Program-made: the position numbers and the translations under genes | Shown here: positions 1 through 5,397 of the stretch, piece after piece | Position numbering within the stretch: the first letter of the stretch is position 1 | How the letters are laid out: each line of letters starts with the position of its first letter | Notes under the pieces: generated by a model | Databases searched by the model: none | Seen by the model: only the letters and a program-made list of their open reading frames with translations | Told to the model about the DNA's origin: nothing | Assembly (NCBI GenBank): GCA_034433615.1 | Contig: DAOUAJ010000234.1 | Coordinates: 1-7,072, forward strand | Direction of reading: 5' to 3' | Length of the DNA: 7,072 bases | From: DAOUAJ01 sp034433615 | GTDB taxonomy: Bacteria > Chloroflexota > Anaerolineae > DUEN01

Positions 1-360
1 GCATTTCGGCGGCACGCCGAACAGGGCCAACTCCTCCAGGCGATAGCCGAGCACCACGCCGCAGATCAACCGTCCGCCTGAGATCTGATCTATGTTGGCC
101 AGGGCGGTGGCCAAGAACACAGGGTGGTACGCTGGCAAGATGAACCCGGCGCTGCACAGACGTATCCATCGGGTCAAAGAGGCCAGAGCTGCCAGCGTGG
201 TCAATAACTCGTGAAAGCCTTCGGGATGGAGGTGGCGCTCGCCCAGGCCGATGAAATCGTATCCTGACGCCTCGGCCAACTGCGCCTGTTCCATCAGCTC
301 TGGGAAGAGGGACATCCCAGGCTGGCGCATGTATTGGTTAAGGTAGATCCCGAACTGCAT
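1..360 (-). CDS. Luciferase-like flavin monooxygenase, N-terminal part (cut by left edge)
   Basis: This is the first 120 residues of a bacterial-luciferase-like (LLM family) TIM-barrel oxidoreductase; the rest lies beyond the left edge. Visible marks are the first barrel strand MQFGIYLN (1-8), the helix LMEQAQLAEASGYD (22-35), the strand and loop IGLGERHLHPEGFHE (37-51), the strand WIRLCSAGFILPAYHP (65-80) and the segment DQISGGRLICGVVLGY (91-106), all in family order. Relatives use reduced FMN or coenzyme F420 to oxidise or reduce small organic substrates; the cofactor cannot be decided from this fragment. The ATG at 360 has a GGGAG ribosome site 7 nt upstream, inside the end of the C-N hydrolase gene, whose stop lies 23 nt into this gene. 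That overlap makes it the fourth gene of the leftward operon and suggests coupled translation. Family call is firm; substrate unknown. Confidence 0.88.
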   Translation of the reverse strand, partial: MQFGIYLNQYMRQPGMSLFPELMEQAQLAEASGYDFIGLGERHLHPEGFHELLTTLAALASLTRWIRLCSAGFILPAYHPVFLATALANIDQISGGRLICGVVLGYRLEELALFGVPPKC

Positions 361-1234
361 GAGCCGACTCCCGGCGCACGATCGCCTCATACACCTCAGG
401 CCGGCGATCCTGGAGGACATCTTCCCAGTAGACCCAATCGCCGGGCCGCGTAAAGTCGTGCGCGAGGCGACGCCGATCCAGGTCAATGGTTGCAGTGGCG
501 ATCCCTGGGTAACGGCTAGCTTCGGCCAGGGTGAGGCCATCGCGGTTGATGATGGCGCTGCGCCCGATCATCATCCCGGGACGCCAGGCGCGGCCTTCCG
601 ATACGCCGTAACAGGCGGCCACCAGATACACATCATTGTCTATCGTCCGTGAGCGGTAGTATACAGCATCCCAACCCAACTCGCCCCACCCGCTCATCAT
701 ATGTGGCCAGAAGATGACCTCGGCCCCCTCCAAAGCAAGACAGCGGGCGCTCTCCGGGAAGCTGTTGTCATGGCAGGTCATGACCCCGACGATACCGAAA
801 TCGAGCCGGAACACCGGAAAGGAATCGCCGGCGACCAGGCCCAGCGATCGTTCCATCTGGGTGAGATGGACCTTGTGGTAATGGCCGATGAGTTCTCCCT
901 CTCGTCCGAGGATCCAGGTGCAGTTGTACAACCGCCCGGCGCACCGGCTGAGCACGGGCGCCAGGATGTACATGCGATGGGCGCGGGCTACAGCCGCCAG
1001 ACGATGGAAAGCGGGCCCAGGCACCTCGTCAGCGAAGCGTTGAAGGGCTTCGGCTGTGAGCGCAACCCCTATCAATGGGAACATCTCACCCAAGAGCGCG
1101 ATATCGCTCCCCCGCTGGCCAGCCTCCGCCAGCATCTCACAGGCGCGGTCTATATTCGCCTGCTTGACCGCTTCGGGTTCGCCCGTCCTATCGCCGGGAA
1201 GCTGCACGGCGCTCACCGTAATCCAGCGAGTCAT
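338..1234 (-). CDS. Nitrilase-superfamily carbon-nitrogen hydrolase
   Basis: A cytoplasmic hydrolase of 298 residues, normal for the family, expected to cleave a non-peptide C-N bond in an amide, carbamoyl compound or nitrile. Counting from the ATG at 1234, the Glu-Lys-Cys triad is present: E50 in LLGEMFP, K121 in YHKVHL and C154 in GVMTCHDNSFPE. A further conserved-looking Glu (E128, in QMERSLGL) follows the Lys. There is no signal peptide. I prefer the ATG at 1234 because GGAG (1246-1243) lies 8 nt before it; a GTG at 1243 would add three residues and overlaps that ribosome site. The gene starts 28 bp after the oxidoreductase and its end overlaps the monooxygenase start. The overall pattern resembles amidase or N-carbamoyl-hydrolase branches more than true nitrilases, but branch and substrate are not resolved. 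Confidence 0.9.
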   Translation of the reverse strand: MTRWITVSAVQLPGDRTGEPEAVKQANIDRACEMLAEAGQRGSDIALLGEMFPLIGVALTAEALQRFADEVPGPAFHRLAAVARAHRMYILAPVLSRCAGRLYNCTWILGREGELIGHYHKVHLTQMERSLGLVAGDSFPVFRLDFGIVGVMTCHDNSFPESARCLALEGAEVIFWPHMMSGWGELGWDAVYYRSRTIDNDVYLVAACYGVSEGRAWRPGMMIGRSAIINRDGLTLAEASRYPGIATATIDLDRRRLAHDFTRPGDWVYWEDVLQDRRPEVYEAIVRRESAHAVRDLP

Positions 1235-1262
1235 CTCTCTCACTCCGATCTCTTCTGAGGGC

Positions 1263-2273
1263 TCAAGCCGGAATCTCCTGCGGGCAACCTGTGCGGGCGG
1301 CCTCGCACGCCGCCAGGGCTAAAGCGGTCGCCCAGTATCCGTCTTCCGGCCCGGCGCCGATGGTTGACTTATCCCCAGTCCGCACGCAGCGGGCAAACTC
1401 CTGCCATTGTTGTAGGAGCCCCTCCGGGCTCCTCCGCTCTTCCGGCGGCAAATCCGTTTCGCCAAAGTGATAAACCGCCCCTTCTTCTACCAGCGTCAGA
1501 GCGTGACAGCGATCGTGCAGTGCGGCACTCCGCGAGATGGCGAACAGCTCGAAAAAGAACTTGCTGGTGAAAGCTGCGCGGCCGGCATCGGCTACGATCA
1601 CGGAGGCGACCGAGCCATCATCAAACGTGATCGCTGCTGCGATGGTGTCCACGAAGGCGCTTCCCGGATGGGTCAAAGTGCCGCCAGCGGCCACCACCCG
1701 TGCTGGCTGCCGCCCGTGCAGATAGCGCACCAGGTCAAAAGCATGAACCCCTTGCGAGAGCACGTTGCCCCCGCCATGCACCGGGTGCTGGGCCCAAAAA
1801 TCATCCGGCCAGCGCTCATCCACAATCTGCCCGATCGTGAGGAGCGGTTGGGGGATGCGTTGTTTGAGTTTTTGCACATAAGGGGCAAACCGGAATTTGA
1901 AGCCCAGCATCATGTGTACGCCGGCGGCCGTTACAGCCTCCTCTATTGCTCGGCACTCGACCAGGGTCAGGGCCATCGGCTTTTCCAGGAAGATGTGTTT
2001 GCCGGCCTGGGCGGCCGTAATGGCCAAAGGGGCATGCGAATCATGCCATGTACAGATCAATACGGCGTCCAGTTCGGAGTCAGCTAGCAGTTGCTCTGGA
2101 TCAGCGCTGACGTAAAGGCCGCCGTACGTCTCCAAACAACGCTGAGCTGCTTCTAGACGGATATCGCCATAGGCTCGCACTGAAATCTCGGGCACGTTGC
2201 GCAACATGTCCAGGTGAGTGCGGGCCATCGCCCCACACCCGATCACACCTAAACGGATTAGAGGGTGGGTCAT
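1263..2273 (-). CDS. Gfo/Idh/MocA-family NAD(P)-dependent oxidoreductase
   Basis: A 336-residue dehydrogenase of the glucose-fructose oxidoreductase / inositol dehydrogenase / MocA family, which usually oxidises or reduces a hydroxyl or keto group on sugars, inositols or related compounds. The N-terminal Rossmann fold has LGVIGCGAMARTH (8-20) with the dinucleotide-binding glycines, then AVLICTWHDSH (70-80) and the family motif EKP (97-99), whose Lys is catalytic in characterised members. The C-terminal domain carries GFKFRFAP (124-131) and GGGNVLSQGVHAFDLVRYLHG, in two parts at 167-176 and 177-187, with H177 and D180. The position that is a catalytic Asp in inositol dehydrogenase (four residues before the His) is Ser173 here. 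The ATG at 2273 has GAGGAG 9 nt upstream, placed directly after the repressor stop; the gap between the two genes is 15 bp. Substrate unknown; an ABC-imported polyol or sugar derivative is the natural guess. Confidence 0.92.
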   Translation of the reverse strand: MTHPLIRLGVIGCGAMARTHLDMLRNVPEISVRAYGDIRLEAAQRCLETYGGLYVSADPEQLLADSELDAVLICTWHDSHAPLAITAAQAGKHIFLEKPMALTLVECRAIEEAVTAAGVHMMLGFKFRFAPYVQKLKQRIPQPLLTIGQIVDERWPDDFWAQHPVHGGGNVLSQGVHAFDLVRYLHGRQPARVVAAGGTLTHPGSAFVDTIAAAITFDDGSVASVIVADAGRAAFTSKFFFELFAISRSAALHDRCHALTLVEEGAVYHFGETDLPPEERRSPEGLLQQWQEFARCVRTGDKSTIGAGPEDGYWATALALAACEAARTGCPQEIPA

Positions 2274-2288
2274 CCGGGCTCTCTCCTC

Positions 2289-3584
2289 TCAACGGGAACA
2301 CAACGCCGCCTCTTTGTGAGCTAAAGCGGGCAGGGACAGTATACCGGTACCGCCTGCGCCAGCTCCCGCACCGGGCATCAGGGCTAAGCCGGGCACCATC
2401 ACCTGACGCAGGATCAGGCCAGCGGCGCCGACCGCGGCCGCCTGCGAACCCAATGGGGAAGGGATGATCTCCGCCACCGCCAGGAGCGAGGAAAGCGCGC
2501 GCCGGCGCACCTCTGCTCGCAGCGCGTCGAACAAGAGCGGGCCAGCCTGGCTCAAAGGGCCTCCGATGATCACCAGCCCAGGATTCAGGAGGTTCACCAG
2601 ATTGGCCACGGCGATGCCCAGGTATTCCCCCGCCTCGCGGATCACCTGAGCCGCTACGGGGTCACCGTCCAACGCCACCTGGATTAGATGCTCCAGAGTC
2701 AGGCGGTCTAAATGATGCTGGGTGAGCTCGGACAAAGCGCTGGGAACGCCCGTTCGCAGCAGATGGCGAGCCCGGACGATCAAGGCCTGGCTTGAGACCA
2801 AAGCGGCGATGCACCCCTGATTACCGCAGTTGCATAACGGCCCGTCGGGGAGAATGGTCATGTGACCGAATTCGCCCGCGTTGGCCGTCTGCCCAAGGTA
2901 AAGCTGTCCATTCAGAATGAGGCCGGCTGCGACCCCTGATCCAACGCGGATGTACAGGAGGTGATCCGCCTGCTGGCCGGCCCCATACCATTTCTCGCCC
3001 CACGCGGCCGCCATGACCCGGTGCAGGAGGGTCACACGCAATCCGAGCTGGTGGCTGAGCAGGTCGCCCAAAGGCACAGCCTCTTGCCATCCCAAAACGA
3101 CGCTATACGTCACCAGGTTCTTGCTGGGATCAATCAGGCCAGGGACGCCGACTCCGACGCCCAACACCTGCTGCGCGTCCACGCTCTGAACCGCCTGGCG
3201 GACACCATCCACCAGGGCCCTCAGGACAGTTTCCACATCCAGGCCGGGGAGGGGGATGATGACGGACTGCAACACATTCGCCTGAAGATCAATCAGCACT
3301 ACCTGACAGGCCTGGCCCCCGATCTCCGCGCCCACCGCGTAGCGGGCTTGCGGGTTGAACTCCAGCAGCGAGCGTGGCCGCCCCACGTGTGTGGCCCTGG
3401 ACCCGACCTCCCGCAGATAGCCCTCCTGGATCAGCTCGGCCACGATAGCGGACACCGTTGGCTTGCTGAGCCGCGTCGCGCGCGCGATCTGCACGCGAGA
3501 GGTGGTGCCGGCAGTCCGAACAAACTCGTAAACCAGATAACGATTCACCTGTTTGGCCAGTTCTGGGCTTCCGGTAAGATACAT
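2289..3584 (-). CDS. ROK-family transcriptional repressor (NagC/XylR type)
   Basis: A 431-residue regulator with an N-terminal winged helix-turn-helix (about 12-62; likely recognition helix SKPTVSAIVAELI at 40-52) joined to a ROK sugar-kinase-like domain. The latter shows a nucleotide-site-like strand AVGAEIGG (83-90), VGVPGLIDP (145-153), GEFGH (237-241) and the zinc cluster CNCGNQGC (251-258), with H241, C251, C253 and C258 as likely ligands. The segment that reads ENDANAAALGE in active ROK kinases reads LLHRVMAAAWGE (186-197), so Arg189 replaces the catalytic Asp: a sensor, not a kinase. The tail from about 398 is Ala/Gly-rich. The ATG at 3584 has AAAGGA 6 nt upstream. As first gene of the leftward operon it is probably autoregulated through the site at 3595-3615, and it faces the importer across the control region. 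Its ligand is probably the imported compound or a derivative. Confidence 0.93.
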   Translation of the reverse strand: MYLTGSPELAKQVNRYLVYEFVRTAGTTSRVQIARATRLSKPTVSAIVAELIQEGYLREVGSRATHVGRPRSLLEFNPQARYAVGAEIGGQACQVVLIDLQANVLQSVIIPLPGLDVETVLRALVDGVRQAVQSVDAQQVLGVGVGVPGLIDPSKNLVTYSVVLGWQEAVPLGDLLSHQLGLRVTLLHRVMAAAWGEKWYGAGQQADHLLYIRVGSGVAAGLILNGQLYLGQTANAGEFGHMTILPDGPLCNCGNQGCIAALVSSQALIVRARHLLRTGVPSALSELTQHHLDRLTLEHLIQVALDGDPVAAQVIREAGEYLGIAVANLVNLLNPGLVIIGGPLSQAGPLLFDALRAEVRRRALSSLLAVAEIIPSPLGSQAAAVGAAGLILRQVMVPGLALMPGAGAGAGGTGILSLPALAHKEAALCSR

Positions 3585-3594
3585 GCCCCATCCT

Positions 3595-3615
3595 TTGGTA
3601 AAGTAGATTTACTGT
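3595..3615. promoter_or_regulatory. Candidate ROK operator O2 (repressor operon side)
   Basis: TTGGTAA, a 7-bp spacer (AGTAGAT) and TTACTGT form an imperfect dyad whose inner five bases (GTAAA/TTTAC) pair perfectly. It lies about +9 to +29 from the predicted leftward start and abuts the ribosome site of the repressor gene, so a bound protein would block transcription or early elongation. Its layout matches the site at 3712-3736. Binding by the ROK protein is inferred. Confidence 0.6.
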
Positions 3616-3629
3616 TTCCTTGGCGGGAC

Positions 3630-3658
3630 ATTGTAACAAAAGCCGATAACCTTGTCAA
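3630..3658 (-). promoter_or_regulatory. Sigma70-type promoter for the leftward ROK operon
   Basis: Read on the minus strand: -35 TTGACA (3658-3653), a 17-bp spacer and -10 TACAAT (3635-3630), matching consensus at 6/6 and 5/6 positions. The predicted start is near 3623, giving a leader of about 39 nt to the ATG at 3584. It should drive the repressor, oxidoreductase, C-N hydrolase and monooxygenase genes. Confidence 0.78.
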
Positions 3659-3688
3659 CTCCCCGGGAAAAAACCCCCCTTGACAAGG
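3650..3688. repeat. Inverted repeat holding both divergent -35 boxes
   Basis: CCTTGTCAA (3650-3658) and TTGACAAGG (3680-3688) are perfect 9-bp inverted copies separated by 21 bp that includes CCCCGGG and a run of A then C. Six of the nine bases are the two -35 boxes, so the symmetry partly follows from promoter consensus; the flanking AGG/CCT identity is extra. It could also be a binding site for an activator acting on both promoters. Confidence 0.6.
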
Positions 3689-3708
3689 CCGGTCACGTGT
3701 GATAAGAT
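3680..3708 (+). promoter_or_regulatory. Sigma70-type promoter for the rightward importer operon
   Basis: A perfect -35 TTGACA (3680-3685), a 17-bp spacer and -10 TAAGAT (3703-3708, 4/6 to consensus). The predicted start is near 3715, with a leader of about 49 nt to the ATG at 3764. The operator-like dyad at 3712-3736 covers the start site. It should drive the solute-binding protein and the two permeases. Confidence 0.75.
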
Positions 3709-3711
3709 GAT

Positions 3712-3736
3712 AATTGGTTATACTACTTAACTAATT
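3712..3736. promoter_or_regulatory. Candidate ROK operator O1 (importer side)
   Basis: AATTGGTTA (3712-3720), a 7-bp spacer TACTACT and TAACTAATT (3728-3736) make a 9-bp inverted repeat with a single mismatch. It overlaps the predicted rightward transcription start, a classic repressor position. The A/T-rich dyad is in keeping with operators of XylR/NagC-type ROK regulators. The neighbouring ROK gene is the obvious candidate for the protein; this is inferred. Confidence 0.68.
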
Positions 3737-3763
3737 GTCAGTCTACGTCAGGAGGGTTGCCCT

Positions 3764-5275
3764 ATGAGAACCGAAGCCCGAATTTCCCCGTGGTCGCGCA
3801 AGATCTCCCGTCGGGAGCTCTTACGCCAGTTGGCCTTCGTTGGCCTGGGAGCGGGCGCGGCCAGCGCGATGACTGCCTGTGCTCCCGCCGCCCCGCAGGT
3901 CGTGAAGGAAACCGTCGTGGTAGAGAAGGTGATCACACCCACCCCCGCGCCTGCGAAACCCGTGGAGATCACCTATTGGCAGGCGCCCATCTGGCGCTAC
4001 GGCAAGGACAATAAGACCCCCAACGCTCCGATTGACGAATGGATCAACTACTCCATTGAACGCTTCCAGGAGGCCAACCCAGACATTAAGGTCAAACTGG
4101 AGTTGATCCCTTGGGATCAATGGGGGGCCAAGGTGAACACAGCCTTCGCTTCGGGAACGCTGCCCAACCTGCTGTATGGCAGTCCAAGCATCCAATGGGT
4201 ACAGGCAGGTGTGCTGGATCCCCTGGATGATTTTGTTACTGACGACATTCGCCAGCAATGGGCGCCGTACATGCTGGATGCAGCCACAGTGTTCGGCAGA
4301 ATCTATGGGATCCCCACCTTCGCCAATCCGAACATGTATGCCTTGTCCAAGACTGCCCTCGAGAAATATGGCGGCGCAGAGTTCATCCCCACCGACGAGA
4401 TGCGCGCGTTCACCATCCAGGCTCAAGAGAAAGCTGCGGCGGCCTTCAGTGACGGCAAGGAACGCTTCGCTATCGGCATACCTGTCGGAGATCACCCGGC
4501 GGCGCTCTATTTCGACTTTGGCCAAGCGTTGCTGGGCCGTGGCGTGCAGATGTGGGATGATACCTTCGAGCGGTTCATCGCCCATGAGAACCCGCGCTCG
4601 GTGGAGGCCATGCAATGGTTCGTGGATGCACAGAACAAGGGCTGGATCATCCCCAACATCCCCAAGTGGTCTGATGTAGACACCTTCTACTGGACACTCC
4701 GGTGCGCCATGCGCGGCCAATGGGCCGGCATCCAGACGGAATTGGAGACGGCTCAGGCTGCTGGTCAGGCGGTGAAGCCATTTGAGATCGTGCTGGTCTC
4801 GCATCCGTATGATGAGAAGCTGAAGCCGCATCTCGCCGGTGCGCATGGTGGTGGTGGCTTCGTCGTCGGCAAGACTACCGACCCTGCGAAGCGCGCAGCA
4901 GCCTTCCGCCTTGGCAACTGGTACGCTACTGATCCATTTGTTGGCGAGGCATGGTTAGTGAACGGCTTCTTCCCGACCAGTAAGCCTCAGGTTGATGCGG
5001 TCAAGGGTCACCCATTCCTGGAAGATCCGAACAGGCGCTGGACACTCGAGGTGTATATGCAGAAGTACGAGTCTGAACCGCTCACGTCCAACTTCCTGCC
5101 ACAGCAGAACCCTCGTACAGCCAAGATCTTGACGGAGCAAAAGATCGCCGACTACTCCCCGGGGAGCTTTATGCTCCGCATGTTCCAGAATCTGCTATTG
5201 GGCAAGGTCTCGCCCGCAGACATGATGAAAGAACTGGCCACGAAGATCAACACAGCCCTCGGCGTCAAAGTCTGA
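3764..5275 (+). CDS. ABC transporter solute-binding lipoprotein (family 1, CUT1-type)
   Basis: A 503-residue extracellular binding protein that would deliver a sugar-like ligand to the two permeases downstream. The N-terminus is a twin-arginine signal, SRRELL (15-20), followed by a hydrophobic stretch LAFVGLGAGAASAM (23-36) and a lipobox MTAC ending at C39, the likely lipidated residue. A flexible linker VVKETVVVEKVITPTPAP (46-63) leads to the mature fold, which opens with VEITYWQAP (67-75) and has the family-typical stretches RFQEANPDIKVKLELIPWDQW (in two parts, 100-109 and 110-120) and AFASGTLPNLLYGS (127-140). Aromatic residues are abundant (for example W72, W77, Y79, W117, W120), as in carbohydrate binders. 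AGGAGGG at 3750-3756, 7 nt before the ATG, fixes the start. First gene of the rightward operon, likely under the dyad at 3712-3736. Ligand not determinable. Confidence 0.93.
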   Translation: MRTEARISPWSRKISRRELLRQLAFVGLGAGAASAMTACAPAAPQVVKETVVVEKVITPTPAPAKPVEITYWQAPIWRYGKDNKTPNAPIDEWINYSIERFQEANPDIKVKLELIPWDQWGAKVNTAFASGTLPNLLYGSPSIQWVQAGVLDPLDDFVTDDIRQQWAPYMLDAATVFGRIYGIPTFANPNMYALSKTALEKYGGAEFIPTDEMRAFTIQAQEKAAAAFSDGKERFAIGIPVGDHPAALYFDFGQALLGRGVQMWDDTFERFIAHENPRSVEAMQWFVDAQNKGWIIPNIPKWSDVDTFYWTLRCAMRGQWAGIQTELETAQAAGQAVKPFEIVLVSHPYDEKLKPHLAGAHGGGGFVVGKTTDPAKRAAAFRLGNWYATDPFVGEAWLVNGFFPTSKPQVDAVKGHPFLEDPNRRWTLEVYMQKYESEPLTSNFLPQQNPRTAKILTEQKIADYSPGSFMLRMFQNLLLGKVSPADMMKELATKINTALGVKV

Positions 5276-5286
5276 GGCGGAATCGC

Positions 5287-5332
5287 AGGAAACAGCAGAC
5301 GGGGCAGTTCTTCGCTCTGTCTGTTGTTTCCT
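5287..5332 (+). terminator. Strong intercistronic hairpin (leaky terminator or mRNA stabiliser)
   Basis: AGGAAACAGCAGAC (5287-5300) pairs with GTCTGTTGTTTCCT (5319-5332) over 14 bp with one G-U; GGGGC (5301-5305) and GCTCT (5314-5318) extend the stem to 19 bp using two more G-U pairs, leaving an 8-base loop. It begins 11 bases after the binding-protein stop and is followed by TTCTC rather than a clean U-run. Such a structure after a binding-protein gene often partially terminates transcription or protects the upstream mRNA, so more binding protein than permease is made. Which of the two applies here is not visible. Confidence 0.72.
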
Positions 5333-5340
5333 TTCTCAGG

Positions 5341-5360
5341 ATCAGGCCCGATTAGGCCCG
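5341..5360 (+). repeat. Short 10-bp tandem duplication
   Basis: ATCAGGCCCG is followed directly by ATTAGGCCCG, two copies differing at one base, in the gap between hairpin and permease gene. It has no evident function. The rest of the 5276-5397 gap holds only the hairpin and the AAAAGG ribosome site at 5386-5391. Confidence 0.4.
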
Positions 5361-5397
5361 CGCTGCTCGCCGATAGCGACCTGATAAAAGGTAGACC

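Noticed and set aside
1241..1243. GTG as the start of the C-N hydrolase gene
   Set aside because: The GGAG ribosome site overlaps this GTG and is correctly spaced for the ATG at 1234; the three extra residues add no conserved sequence.
701..1258. 185-codon plus-strand frame opposite the C-N hydrolase gene, and a similar 206-codon frame at 1467-2087 opposite the oxidoreductase
   Set aside because: Both lie wholly antisense to well-supported genes and have no domain signal.
2961..3683. 240-codon plus-strand frame running opposite the ROK gene and into the control region
   Set aside because: Its composition is that of a shadow frame and it would run through the divergent promoter region; no family resemblance.
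3693..3702. Small palindrome TCAC-GT-GTGA (containing CACGTG) in the spacer of the rightward promoter
   Set aside because: Four-base arms are too short to separate from chance, and there is no second copy near the leftward promoter.
3821..4846. 341-codon open frame on the minus strand opposite the solute-binding protein gene
   Set aside because: It is antisense to a clear family member, has no recognisable domain and lacks a promoter or ribosome site; long antisense frames are expected in codon-biased GC-rich genes.
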